Origin: Synanceia verrucosa
Taxonomy: Eukaryota; Chordata; Actinopteri; Perciformes; Synanceiidae
Assembly: GCA_029721515.1 (NCBI GenBank)
Contig: CM056561.1
Location: forward strand, 6,968,001-7,032,000
Direction of reading: 5' to 3'
Length of the DNA: 64,000 nucleotides
The notes under the pieces are model-generated. The model did not search any database and was not told where the DNA came from. It saw only the letters and a list, made by a program, of their open reading frames with translations. This document shows, one piece after another, positions 13,750-27,759 of this stretch. A program made the translations under genes and the position numbers. The stretch's first letter is position 1. Every line of letters starts with the position of its first letter.

Positions 13750-14273
13750 TAAATTGCCTTTAGGCGCCATCAGGGTGTCACACAATATGGCTAAGCCCGG
13801 CTCCCACTGGAACTGAACATTGTCTACTCAGTTTCCAAGAGATCAGCAGAGCCAGGCAGAGAGCAGGAAGAAAAGAGGACAAGTGACAGAGACGCAGAGA
13901 ATGACAGGGACAAAAAGTGAGCGATACAGATAAAGAAGGAGGGACAGACACAAAAAGGAGAGTGACTGAAACAAGCAATGAGAGTCAGTGGAGACAGAGA
14001 AAAGGAAAGCCAGGTGGAGATGGTGATGGGATGGGTTATAAGGGAGGTTAGATGGGATAGAGGAGGTTCTCGTGTATACAGTCGTCCACAGGCAGGATGG
14101 TAAAAATAATAGAGTTCCTTCAGCTTAGTCACAGAATGATTCATCTTTCAATACGGTGCAACACACCAGAGCAGTAAATTCAAAGGAATCATCCAAGACA
14201 TATTAAACATGTTATTCACCAAATCTGTCTTTTGTATTATTGATTCAGCCCTGGTGTACACAAAAAATGGTGA

Positions 14274-14274
14274 T

Positions 14275-14327
<53 letters not shown>
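14274..14327. repeat. (CA)n microsatellite
   Basis: About 26 uninterrupted CA units, one of the longest pure tracts in the window. Confidence 0.95.
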
Positions 14328-15810
14328 CTTCTGCCTCTCAGCCCATTCTAATACTCAGGAGCATATTAACACGGCTTAAAAAAAGATAAATACCTGTACA
14401 AACTGTATTGTAAAACACTGCAAAGAAAAAAAAAGACTTTAAATTGAGCCTTAAAACAGACTAGAATTAACGTCTGACCAAATGATCGGTGACCAATGTT
14501 GTTGAGCTGTGCGGTTGTGCAGTCATGCACTGCTCCAATGTTCTCCGTATGCAGCACATAGATAATAAACACATACCAATTTACTCTGTATCATTTTGCA
14601 ACTCAAGGACAGTGACAGGTGACAACAAATGGTAACAACAGATGAAAAAATTAACTAACACTGTCCAGCCAATGATATTATGTGGTTTGTACATACTTAC
14701 GCGGCCAATGTCGTTAACAGCACTTTATGTGTACGTGCTGCTGTTTAGCCTGTTAGTATAGTATCGTCAAAAACTGAATATCAAAACTGAAGCAATCTAA
14801 ATATAAAAGACAGCCAAACAGTCCTGCAATAAAAAAAACATAGCCTGCATTACAGTGTTTATTTTATGATTTCCGTGAGTATTTTTCTAGTATCCTGTAG
14901 GGAGAGACGAATATCAATGTGAGATTTCTGTGGCAGGAGGGTCTCAACAAAATTTGGATGACCTTTCATCATCCCCACCACGAACAAAACACTGAATTTC
15001 AAATTCAGTTTTTAACCGGCAGCAGTATTTTAGAGGTGCTGTCAACCTCCAATCCTGAAATATTTTTTTTCCACCTAAAGCATCTCCACACGCATCACTT
15101 ACCAGCATGAGCTGTCAGTGTAAATCTCATTAATTGAGCCTGCTTGCTGCTATTTACTTGTTTGTGCTGCTTCACAGTTCAATAGCTCCTAATACTGTGT
15201 AATGGGGCTTTTTTTTTTACAGCATATACCTGGAAAGCAACTGGGTACAAAAGTAAGGATTGGAATACATCTGGCTTTATACAAAATGCTTTGTTAATGC
15301 AGTAAATCAGCTTGGGACATACCAAGATGTGGACAGTGTGATACAGTAAAGCTGAGACAGGCGTGTACTTCCCGCTGACATGCCAGATGAGGTTTTAGAA
15401 ACCAAATATACAACAGTGTCTTGTCTATAGATTTTGTTATTATTTTTTTGTTATGAAGCAGCAGCAACTGAACAAGCAAACGTGAAACTGTAAAGTAAAG
15501 CATGTAAAAAGTAAAAATAGATTAAGTTAGAGGCTACAAAAGAACTGAGAGCTGAAAACAGACTTTTAATAATGTTCTGGTCTCCTGCACAGACATGAGT
15601 TGAGTCTCGCTCACAACATGCACATGCCTGGCTGCGCTCTGCGAGACATCAAGGAAGGTCGGGTATGGTTTGACCTGACTCTGGAGATGGTCCATGGCAT
15701 GCTACAACTGCTTTGGTGCCAAAGGAAATCCACATGTGAAACACAGAGCTCAAACAACATATGAGAAACTAGTAACTGGCACAGCAAATGGCATCAAAAT
15801 TCAGTAAAGA

Positions 15811-15951
15811 CTAGGGCTGGGTATTGTTCAGAATTTTGTGATACAATGCCAATTTCAATTATTTTGTTTCGATAACGATAAAATACTTTTTTCAATACCT
15901 CAATCAGTTATTTGTTGTGCAATTTAGGATTCATGTTATCATCAATATTAA

Positions 15952-15986
<35 letters not shown>
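15811..15986. repeat. GGGCTGGGTATTG-type repeat fragment plus (ATT)n
   Basis: AGGGCTGGGTATTGTTC at about 15813 begins a fragment with GATACAATGCC and TTTCGATAACGAT, a pattern common to dispersed fish repeats. An (ATT)n microsatellite follows at 15952-15986. Confidence 0.5.
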
Positions 15987-15988
<2 letters not shown>

Positions 15989-17561
15989 GATTTCAACTCA
16001 ATAGGATATTTTTGTACTGTTTGGGCTTTATCATGGTAGACATACTAGACAATGGTCTGATGATGATTAACAGACACAGGCTGCTACGGGTTTCTCTTTA
16101 GGACCCTGGGGAGTGAGAGTTTGCCTGGAAGTCGGAACTTGGAGCTCAGATCATCTTAACCCCAAAGTTTATTGTTCCTAGCACTTCCATCCTTACAGAC
16201 ATACAACAAACCATGTAGCTACTGTTTACATCACTTGCAGATAGCATGAATTCTATGTTGGGTTGGTGAAATTAATCTGACTTTTCAAGGTGGAGATCCG
16301 ACTTCTGATTTAAATCCCAACTTGGAGCTCAAGAAATTTCGATATTTGTGTACAACCTGAATGCACCATGGGGCGAATCACACAAAGACCAAGCTCCCAA
16401 TGGTGCTGCCATGACATTAATGCTCTGTTTTACCAGAGATCTTTGTCTCCTTATACTGGGAAAGTGTTGGCACAGATCGGTGTTACTATGTATCTGAATG
16501 TCCACCCGTCCCTAGAGCCATCTCTAAGCACAGTTCACAGACACTTGGGTATCGGAAATTTTTGACTAACAAATGAGTTGAAATGAAAGTGCACACAAAT
16601 TAGGTATATAAGATATTCTGGTTGAGTAGTTCATGCCCTATGTACCAAGGCTGAGTCCTTTGTGCCGCAACTGTCACTATCAAATGAAGGGGGGAAAAAA
16701 TCTGAAAAAAAACGTTAAAATATTAAGGAAACATTTCTATCTTTGATTATTCTATATTTATGCACTAAATGAAATCAAATTTATTTGAATCTTTAATCCC
16801 ATCAACTCATTTAAATCAGCACATTAACTGCGTCAATACCTCCAACCTATTACTGAGAAATGCAAACAGTGTTAACAAGCTGTGCTGGTATGTTCAAGAC
16901 AGATATACATTATGCATACATTTTCAGAATAAGCAATACGTTGAGGCTGTTTGTTGTTGGCTGTTGTACCAGAGACTGTTGAAGGCAGAAAAAACAGATT
17001 GTCACTATCACACATATTTCAGTGTTTGTCCCATAAAACAGTTTTCCCTTCAGGTTTCACTCCCACACAAGCACCACATATAGAGCTCCGAAGCCTCATA
17101 CTGACACAGAGAATCTAAATATGTGAACTAAAATGTACAAATGGAAGGTGTTACTAATTAATTAGGAGAAATATATAATAGTTCATTTTGCAGGTGAGGG
17201 TTGGGGGGTTGATATACTCCTTGTGTTCCTGTCCTCTCTTTTCTCAATTAATATTGTTTTTCCAATCTTCTCCCTTAATCCACCCCTTCTCTCCACACCT
17301 TCTTTTACCTTCACAGCTTTAATTAACTGGGCTGTCTACATGACATTTGCTGTTAAATGAGTCTCATGTCCTTCTCTTCCTATTCAATCTGTGTCTACGT
17401 TTATGATTTGGTGGGTATTTATAAATCCTTTCATTTTTGTTTTCCGAGGTGCAGCCTTATTTGCTTGCGTGTGTTCGTCGTGCCCTGGGTGAGGGCTAGA
17501 GGTGCTGATTGCCAATTGACTAGGGGGGCTATTTTAAGGCCCAGTTTAATTTGTGGTGATT

Positions 17562-17623
17562 GATTGTGATAATTAATTTGCCGTAGGTAGATGATTGTGG
17601 TAATTAATTTGCTGCAGCTTGAT
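17562..17623. promoter_or_regulatory. Tandem 31-base repeat with TAATTAATT cores
   Basis: Two adjacent 31-base units (17562-17592 and 17593-17623) share GATTGTG-TAATTAATTTGC with two differences in the first 22 bases. Each carries a homeodomain-type TAATTAATT. The surrounding 17500-17700 is free of microsatellites. Confidence 0.5.
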
Positions 17624-18179
17624 GATTAAGGGTTGCTGATGTCCCGTTATGACCAGCACTGTTTGGCCGATTAGCTCTTTTGCTGCCACATTCATTTACT
17701 GTTAGCGTGCACCCCTGTTCACAGATGTAGCCAGGGTCCACTGTCTCCCAAAGTGACCTCCAGTCACTCACTACAGTGAGATGTGATATATAGCTTTGAC
17801 CTGCAGAAATTAAATCCCTAAATCCCTACAAACCTAATCTCAACTCACAGATACACACAAATTTCTAAGAAGCTGGAACACATGGATAAGATGTGCACAC
17901 TGGGAGTAAAATGTCTGTTTTCCGTAGTCTTCGATATATTCTTTCAATATAATTCATTCCTACATTAGAACACAGGCTCTAAGAGATCTGCACAGAGAGA
18001 TAGCGGAAATATTGCTATTTCTATCCTTCATTTGCCTGGTATTCCCCATGGTCTCTGCAGGATTGGTGAGGTGGAGAGCTACTCCAACCAAATGAGACTT
18101 GCTGCTCAAATGAGAACGAATGGCTTTTCTAACTGCGATATTATTAAACACACAGCACTGGTGTTTCAAACGCATTAGT

Positions 18180-18680
18180 GGGGCTGATATGAAGTTGTTC
18201 GGCTGAATGGCGGAAACAATGAACTCTGGCTAACGTTATTAATCAGAATCATAAATCTATTTCTCATGTGGTCTATCAAATAATGAGGTACAGGAAACCA
18301 TGGTTTTCCATTAAACTGTGGAAGGCCACACAATAGCATAGATGTTCACACAGGCACACACAATATAAAAAGAGCGAGTAAAATGGAAAGCAAAGGGGAA
18401 AACAGTAGAGGGGGAATAGTTTTTTTTTGACATCTTTATGTAAGAAATTCATTTATGCATGCCTCAAGATGGACTCTGGTTTATTGGTTTCTTTATTCTG
18501 AAATGGAATTCAATGCTGAGCGAAGGAGAAGAATAGAGAGAGAAAATTTCTCTATTTGCATCAGGAAATGGTGCAAGGCGTATTTAAAATGCTGTAATGA
18601 AATTAGAGCAGGCATTTTGATTATCAGTCCTTTTGGGCTGCAAGGAAAACATCTCTCACAACAAATGAATCATTAGCAAG
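18180..18680. promoter_or_regulatory. Candidate conserved non-coding element with POU octamer
   Basis: A low-repeat AT-rich stretch with a perfect octamer ATTTGCAT at 18554-18561, and GTTATTAATCAG and AAATTAGAGCAGG strings. No exon is visible. The assignment is a pattern judgement. Confidence 0.35.
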
Positions 18681-20914
18681 AGGGGTGAAAACAATTCACC
18701 AGACTAACAAGCTCTGCAACACTCTATAAGAAGAGTGCATTCAAAGCACCTACTGCTGTTTGCTTGGGGTTTGTACTTCTGTGCTTCTGACTAGTCCCAA
18801 TCTGTGCAAGCTCTCATGCTGAAACTGTCCAGTGCATTTCCAAATGAGATCTACATGGAGTACGTGAGAGTGCAGAATCAATTCATAGCAAGCCAAACAT
18901 GGATATTTTTGTGTCTATAATAGTGGGGTATTACAGCACACAATGTGTTTAGTGTGTATCTTGGTTTTGGATTGACCTTAACGGTACATTTTCGGTACTA
19001 TAAGGGAAAATAAAGAAATGCAGAAAATAACAGAAAAAAAACAGAAATATAATGATTCTGTAAAGCTCCTTCCAAAGACGCTGACCTGTTGATAATTCCT
19101 GAAATGAACTGCAGGTTGTACTTGTTAACACAGGTACGATGGACTGACTGAGATGCAGGGCTCAAAACAACTTTAATTTGGTAGTGAGTGTGGTTGCATG
19201 ATGAGCAGTTGCATTGGCACAGTCCGAACCTGCAGTGGGAGGCCGTCTTAACTTTACTTAACTCTCTTTTGAGAGAGAAACTGTTTTTTTTTCCACAAAT
19301 GGGTGTTGCCATCATAAATAAGGCTTGTATTGCATCCACAGATATATAGTGTCAGCATACAGTTTGACACACATTGTTGTCCATGCAGCTTGATTTACCC
19401 AGCAAACTAATGTTACAGCTCTGCAACAGCTGCATACCTGAAGGAATTATCCCAGACTGAATCTAACATCCAGTACATTATAAATACCAAGATAAGTCAT
19501 GTTTTGCCATAATAATATAACAACAGTAATCAACATGAAGGCACTGAATTCAGTCCTTTTACCATATGCTGTATGTCTGTAATTTCACTGAGAATGAACC
19601 GTTGTTGATTCACCATAATATCAAGTTTACGGTTTCTGTTGTTTTCTCAAGTCAGACTAACTCATATTTTGCAAGGTAGCAGAGGAAATTACATATGAAC
19701 TGGATTAGAAGGATTTACAGCTGGAGGTATATGGAACAAATTTGTGCAATGGAAAATAGCTCTTTCTGTAAAAATCATCAAGCACTCTGTATAAAAACTG
19801 AATGAAAATTCAGAGTTTACTCAGGGAGAAACAGGAAAACAGAGCGAAGGCATCTGTCTGTCTTTCATGTCATTACAGCCAAGGTATTCTAAGTATGCAT
19901 GATCAATACAAAAGACTGGCTGAATGGAAATTTTAATTCATCTCTGTCCACATGTCAAATAAGTTTACTTGTCCCACAATACGTCAAGCACTTTCAGCAT
20001 GTATTTTAGCCCTGCTCAGTTTGCAGATGATAACAGTAATGCTATGCTGAAGATAATGTATTTATTGGTCCTGTTAGCAGATTAACCTTTCAAAGCCAAT
20101 TAACATTCTCAGGGCATAAATCCTATTTAGTATAAACAACAACATATATTTTCCTGAAACTGAGTCAAAATGTAAACAGGGAATTTGCAAACAGTATTAT
20201 CATCATTATTATTATTATTATTATTCAGGAAAAGTGGAGTGCATGTCGTCATATATAACACACATGCCCAACTATAATTGCAAACTCGTCATGTGCATTA
20301 ATATATCAATATTGCAACACTGACTTTGCATGCACTTACAGAGACTCAGTAGTTATAAAACCTGAGAACTCATCACATTTCAAACACGCACAGTCTTCAC
20401 AGGTCGGTATTGATAGGTTTTGTGTTAGGTTTTCAGGTTGCTAAAACATCAAAGGCTGCAAAAGGCATCCCTTTAAATATAACTCTTCTCATCTGTCTTT
20501 GAGAGGCTCCTCTGCAAAATTATTATGCCAAAATTGGGCCTGCATATTAAACCAACTCTGGATTCTGGATTAGCATTTCATTTGAGTGAACTTTATGTGC
20601 AAATGCCACTTGCCTTTGTTTCATAGCTGAGGTTTTTACTGATTCAAGTGAAAAATGTCAGATTGCCCTGACTTATGTGTGGGAAATATCATCCGTTCAG
20701 TGTCTACATGGAGGAATGACGAATATCAAAAATAAAATTAGCATATATTGTGGAACACACATGCATAGCTGGTTGGATACACACACACACACATCTTCCA
20801 TGACTTGATGAGGTTGTTATGATTAATGGAGGTGAAAATCACTTGCAATATAAGAGGCCCATTTGACTCCCCTAACTCTCTCAACACACACACTTATCAC
20901 ATGCAGAGCGCTCA

Positions 20915-21110
20915 GTCCTTAGTGCTTAATGGAGCCCTCATATGGCTTATTGATCGGGCAGACCACAGCGAGATTAATTTATTCTTCCAATCAAGCTTTA
21001 ATTAATAGCAGGACACTGGTAAGACCTCCATTAAAAGCCGTGGTCATTACTCACAGCAGGAGCATAGAGGAAACCAATAATCAAAACATGGCTGATGCTC
21101 CTTGTCTCAT
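20915..21110. promoter_or_regulatory. Candidate conserved non-coding element
   Basis: Low-repeat sequence with AGATTAATTTATTC, CTTTAATTAATAGC and CCAATAATCAAAAC (homeodomain or HOX/PBX-like cores). The overlapping 67-codon frame on the + strand shows no domain. Confidence 0.35.
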
Positions 21111-21546
21111 ATTCAGGGCTTCAGCCAGTTGAACCAAGGACATTATGTGTTGTTTATCTCAAACAAAGTATTACAAAGGAAAAGTAGCTGGAAAATTTGA
21201 CTTTGCTCTTGTTTGGGAAAGACATACTACCCAACTTAAGTAAAAATATCGTAATATACATATACACAAATACAGCAATGAATAAATACTCATACACAAA
21301 CATGCACTCAGCACCTACAAGAATGAGCAGAAAGAAGGGAGGCAGCATGGAGATTTTTGGGGAAAACAGAGAGCTAAGAGGTTGAAATGTGAAAGCTGGA
21401 AGATTTGCCAGACTGCATTGAGCAGACCATAAATCTCTCATGCTGCTGCCCATGCTCAGAATGATTATGCTAAAAGTGGATATTAGACCTCCGCCTGAAG
21501 TTGGTGCCATTAGCAGGCAGGAAGTAAATACTTAGATGTGCACAGA

Positions 21547-21581
21547 GAGAGAGAAAAAGAGAGAGAGAGAGAGAGAGAGAA
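21547..21581. repeat. (GA)n microsatellite
   Basis: GA units with a short AAAAA interruption, followed by a purine-rich stretch. Confidence 0.85.
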
Positions 21582-22787
21582 GCTTCCTCTCATGGAGATG
21601 GGCCTTTAGTCCTAAATGTGTACGGCAAAGAAGAGAGGACGAGAGAGGAGGGGGAACTTAACAATTAGCGTTCATAATGAGATCAGGGTTATCAGCCGGC
21701 TCGCTGGTCACGGATGATGAAAAGAACACTAATTCAGTTTGTCTCTTCCTCTGTTCCACTGGCCCTCACTACTTGCTAAGGGTTTGGAGAGAGACAGAGA
21801 GAAGGAGGAGGGGTGGAGAAATGTCCATATTAAGAATAACTCCTATCAGACATGTTCTAAATCATCTCTGCAGTGTAATTGCATTGCTTACATTGGTTAC
21901 AATAACTACAAGCGTAAGAGCTCTAAAGACGTTGTGGAAAACTCATTTTCACCTATCTGCAGCTCTTTTTAACTCCAAAATGACGCTGTTGTTTGATGAT
22001 GATGTCAACACAACTTTTAATTTTCTTCTTCCTTATTCCCTTGTTTCCTATTCACTCTCTTATTCACCTGCTGCCTATAAATACCTGAAAGTCTGCCTTG
22101 GCTGCACCTCAGTAGGAGCTAAATGAGTGTAAACAGCCCTGACTGGGCCAGAGACGGATGAGTGCCACCGTCGAGGGAGGAGGCCAAGAGATGGATGGAG
22201 ACACAGACATAGGAGGAGAAGAAAGAAGAAGGGACTTCCACACACTCCTCTCTATGGAGTTCCTGGTGATAAACAGCCTCTGCCCAGCCCTCCTTGAGCT
22301 GGAGCCAGGCAGCAGATCCACACACATAAAAACACACTACAGAAACACTAATGAGGCAGGCATGCAGGCAAAGACATAGTGAACTGTTATTCTTAAATAT
22401 ACCTTCTTCAAATCCTGACGCAGAAAGGAAACTGGTTGGGTGTATTTCCTGTTTCGGAGAGTTTGGTTGCCACGCCCTACCAACAATCCCATTCTCATCA
22501 ATGCAGCCCATCAATGGAGCCTAATCATTAAGACTGATTGGGAGACATCTCAGTGTGAAAGGACTCCCACACAATCCATTTATCACAGATGCACACAGAA
22601 ACACACGCACACATACATGCAGACACACACACTAACACGTATACACACAAACACATGCACACACACAGGCTTCATCCATCACCTCCTATGGCTGGTCTAT
22701 CTGAGGTCTCAGTGATTAGTTGTCCTGCCTGGCTGAATTATGATGTTAATAAGTCACCATTAGTTGCTGTGCCATGTCCACACCCAC

Positions 22788-22790
<3 letters not shown>

Positions 22791-22829
<39 letters not shown>
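22791..22829. repeat. (CA)n microsatellite
   Basis: About 19 CA units. A looser CA-rich stretch precedes it at 22590-22670. Confidence 0.95.
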
Positions 22830-22831
<2 letters not shown>

Positions 22832-25548
22832 TCATTCAGCTAAATCTTCTATTTGCTCTTGCCGTCATGTAAAAAATAGAGAAAATTACAAAAGAAATCA
22901 CCCATGCTGACTTTTTACATTATTTCTTCTTCAATAAATATCTGATGATATTAAATTGATTATACTTGAGTTATCACATTAAAAGAAATAAAATTATTCG
23001 TCATGAACACTAATAAAATCACTTTGCAAAATCAATTTTATATCCACATAGATGAATTTTCATCTGTCGTATAGTAGGGAAAGCACATGTGATCGATAAT
23101 TAATAAATAATCATTCCTACAGACTGTATTTCATTTAGAAGACACACTTTCAGCGCCCTATTTTGTTCATGCAGTCTTATTGTTCTGGTTATGGGACAAT
23201 TAATGGACCTGAGACATTGGTAATGTTATTAATGGCACCTGCATATTCCCTACTATGACGAGTCAAAATGTCTACCATGAAAGAGGACCGTACCAAGCTC
23301 TGACGATCCACTCAATAGTACATAATGTACTTATACAGTCACACCAGGACGAAAAACCCAGGGGCAAATAAGGACCAGTGTTGCTGTCCATGGTGCTGAA
23401 ACAACAAGTCATGTTTGGTCAAACCAAAAACACAAATATTTAGATGAGCTTACTTAGATAACAGTCTACAATACACACATGGTTTTGCTTTCTATAATTT
23501 CCAAATCACTGAGTGAACAGTGTTTTTTGAATTAGTCCTACAAATCTGTCACAGGGAGATAATCACAGGTACTGCAGGTCTACGGATGTCAAGGTAGCAA
23601 CAGCATAACTCGAACGTGCAAATACAAAAGCAAAGAATTACTGATATGAATACAACCACTTTTTACTAATGGCAACACTGTGCAGCAGCGTAACTTTTGC
23701 CAAGACCATGACCAGTAAATACCCCATTCTGTAGTACACAGAACATACAATGTGAATACACATCATATTCATAGAGAGAGATCACAGAGGAAAAAAGTAT
23801 AAAGAACATTTCTGGGAAGAAGTCTGACAGAAAGTGAGGGCCAAATAAAGTATATCACAGTTCATGGTACTGACCAAACTGAATGAAAATAATTTAAAAT
23901 ACTGTGCAAACACATTGGGATTTGCTTCCACAAACACCAGCACACTAAATTGTGTTTAACAGGGCTCAGTTACATGACTCTGTCGTTTAGTGATGCCAAC
24001 TAGAACTCAAAACAAAGCCAGTATGTCTGAATAATGAGAGCACAGCAGCAAAAAAAAAAAAAAAAAACGCATCACAACGAGCTCATCAGCAGCTCAGCTT
24101 CAACAGAGACACTGAGTGACACACAAGAGTGAAGCAAAGGCACAGCGGCCAGCATAAGCATAACGACAATAATTTACAGTCTGTAGTGGTGCATTCATGG
24201 CTTACGGCAGTGAAGGAGTCCCACATCCCGGCCTCAGAATTTACCTTAATTTAACACATATATGTTATCAGCCTTCAGAGCTGCAGACATGTCTGAAATA
24301 TTGTCAAAGTTGAACATATATTACGGTTTAGCTTTCTTGCTGCACAGCTACAGTCACAGTTTCCCCTGGAGGCAGACTTACTGTTAAGGTGCTGTGTCTC
24401 CACTCTCTTCGTCTTCAAAATCTTTTCCCTTGATAAATTGTTGTTGAAAACGTTTTATTTGGTTTGTTTAATCGCAACTTTAGAAAGCTCGTCAAAATGC
24501 TCCTGTGGCACGACGACAAGATTAACAAACCTCTTCCTCCTCTCCATATATTTCATGGCAACAAGGTGTCAGGTGCGTTAACACCATTTACGATGCTTAA
24601 AAAGTGACAAAAACAACGACAATAATAATAAAAAAAACAACTGTGTTGACTTCCTGACGTTAAATGCTTCGTTATTTCCGCTCATGTAGCCCTTTTGTTT
24701 CTTCAGTGTTTCTCTAGGTGACCTGAAAAAACTCCTCACAACAAAAACAAGATTTATTTTCCATAATATTTCACTGTTTAACCACCTTCTTCTGCGCACG
24801 TGCCACCATTGAATTTCCTTTTTTTAATTTGAATATTAATTCAACTAAAATATATTTTAGTCAGAAAAGTATTTTTTTTATTTAGGCTTCTCATCAGACT
24901 ACTAAAAGATTTTTTTTTTTATTAAACAATAATATACAAACAAACAAGGCACAGAGGCAGCGTTAGAGAAAATACCAAACTATTTGCCTTAGATTGAGCA
25001 TAAGTCTTACAATAGAGAAATTTAAAATAGAAGAAGGGGGAAAAAAAGGAAACATGTTTAACATAGGCAATATGGTTGTAAGGGGACTTTCTATATCAAA
25101 TGAAATATTTCCAGCAAAGAAAATAAATGAAGGGCTTTCCTATCCATGACCAGTTTCAAGGATTGGCAAAAAAGTAAAAGCTCATTCTTCCAGTGGGTTA
25201 GACATGGTCTTGTTTTGAAGTATCTGCACTTGTGAATGAAAATTTTCCCCAACAACAATAAAGCATTCAAAACACTAAAAGATAACTTATTTTGACTTCT
25301 CTCCACTCTAAAGCTGTCATAATGACCATCGTCTTAACTGTTCTATTTCTATAAACTGCAGCAAAAACAATAATTAGACAAATTTATAAATGATTAAAAT
25401 ATACATTTATTTATTTATATAATGAAGACCAAACACCTTTGTACATTTAGATCAATCTGTGTATATACTTCCATAAAATCAGAAATCAGGCTGATGTCAG
25501 CAAAACATTCCTACAGAACACCACAGTACACATCATACAAGAAATATT

Positions 25549-25672
<124 letters not shown>

Positions 25673-27732
25673 TCATGTTTAAAGATGGCCAAAAGGTCAT
25701 CATTTGCCACATGAACTTCAAAACTAGACTAAGTGGCACTACAACTGACCATAAAGGGAATATGGCAGGCAATTTCCACTCTATTCACACTATTTCTTGT
25801 TGATAATTCTCTGTTTGTTTTGTCATTTTTATGTGTTTTTGACATAAGGACCACAGAAAAGTAGCTGGGCTGCTATCAGTGCTGACACCTTTCCCATATA
25901 TACAGACATTATCCTTACTTCATTTGGTTCTATTTCCCCATAAATTCATGTGTATGCATGTTCTTATTCATACACATATCCATAGAAGGCTTTTTATCTC
26001 CAATGGGATGACCATAATCAATACAGCCATACCTTAGCTTGGGACTAGTCGATATCAGAGAGACATGGAGGGACAGAAACGATAGGAATAGTGGCCATTA
26101 GGAGCTGTAAAATATGCAGGTATGTAAGATTAAATAATTGATTAGGATGGGTCGATGGTGATACGTATCATTGTTGTTTGACAAGCTATAGCACCATCTG
26201 AAGAGAAAATCTATACAGTAGGTAAGGATAGACTATTGATTAGCATATATCTAATAGAAGCTCTGATGACAGCTAAATGTGTGTCAGGGAAATGTTCATT
26301 AAGTCAATAGGGAATCCTCATACGCACCATCCTGTTTTATTTTAGTCTTAATTATGCCTGGAAGAAGCCTTGTTTTATATATACAGTAAATAGTTTTATA
26401 TAGTTCAGGTGCTTTCCTGTTTCTGTGAGGGGAAACCGTTTAGTTGCACATCAGTACCTGTAAGTACACGTGGGATGCTCTCTGCCTCGGCACATCACTC
26501 TCTTTTGTAAATTACACTGTATCTAATTTACATACTGCAACAAAAATGAACCAGAGTCTTTGTTTCCAATTTGTGAGCATCTAAACTTTTCTTTCAGATT
26601 CAGATTTAGTTGATGGGGTCTTTTTAAGCAGGTTGCCTGGATAACAGACACTACTACAATCACTACTTGAATTAATTGTAACATATTGCTTTTTAAGCAA
26701 AGATTCATATCATCTCTTTTATATACCCAAGGGTTATTACCTACCAAAGAAATGCATGAAAGACATTACAGACAATATGTCCTAGTGGTGGTTGCAGGAA
26801 GTAAATTGCAGGCAGGGCTTTAGGGGGGCCATCTGCTCTTGAGTTCTACCATAATGATCGGCTTATGAAAGCTCTGTCCCAAAATTTGGCTCCATGTATT
26901 TAGCAGCAGACAGTCTGCCATCTGGGAATCACAACAAGTCAGTTTTTCGACGCACACACTGGCTGCGTTGGAAATGATCTGAAGAGGTTCTTCAAACAAC
27001 CATGCAACATATTTGGGAAAGGCATGTGCTTTTGACAGATCTATTGCCTTTGCGTCTCATATTTTGGCACCAAAAAGAAGAAACTGGATTCCTTGTTCCA
27101 CTTGTCAGGCACTGAACAACGCTAAAATATCTGCATATGTGTATAGCTTTCTCATCTGACATCAGACAACCCCTCACTTTATTCCACCTCTCTATCTCTC
27201 ATTCACACGTCACGAGGGAGTTTCAACTCAACGAAGCGTGACTATGTTTGAGTTTGAGCAAGGTGTTGAAATTCCACTAAAGCTATGAAGCCTGGGTGAA
27301 ATAGGATTGTCACTCCAAAGTAAGCTGGGATCACATTATTATGCTTTGATACAGTGTTGGTGAGTTCAGCTGACGTAGTCACTGTATACAGATAAGTTCA
27401 CACACACAGAAAGAAACACACACAAAACTGAATTTGCCAGCGTGTTGAAGTGTGAGGCGGTGAGCATTATGCAGGTTCAGTTCCTCTCTGGCACACAGAA
27501 TTAGCGGAAGTTAATGTCTGCACTTCAGCTTAAAAAGAAAATGGAGCGTACTGTGTGTGTGTGTGTGTAAAGGAGCACGGCAGGGTTGACCATTTTCTCT
27601 TCTTCCATAACTTCATTAAAGAAATATAAAATGGCAGGGCATTAGGGCAAACACATTCAGCAGCCTCTTATTGAGAGATGCTTTTAGAGAAATCTAATTC
27701 ACCACAAGTTGTGAGGCACTTAAAGACCCTCT

Positions 27733-27759
27733 CACACACACACACACACACACACACAG
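27733..27759. repeat. (CA)n microsatellite
   Basis: About 13 CA units. Confidence 0.9.

Larger units (their letters stand above)
14328..20914. other. Gene-free stretch
   Basis: AT-rich spacer containing the (ATT)n tract, the 17.56-kb TAATTAATT repeat and the octamer-bearing element. No exon with flanking splice sites and recognisable protein similarity was seen. Confidence 0.6.

Noticed and set aside
21677..22126. 149-codon + strand frame
   Set aside because: No domain, low-complexity hydrophobic stretches, and it overlaps other frames of similar quality.
22119..22514. 131-codon minus-strand frame
   Set aside because: No domain and no splice context; overlaps low-repeat non-coding sequence.
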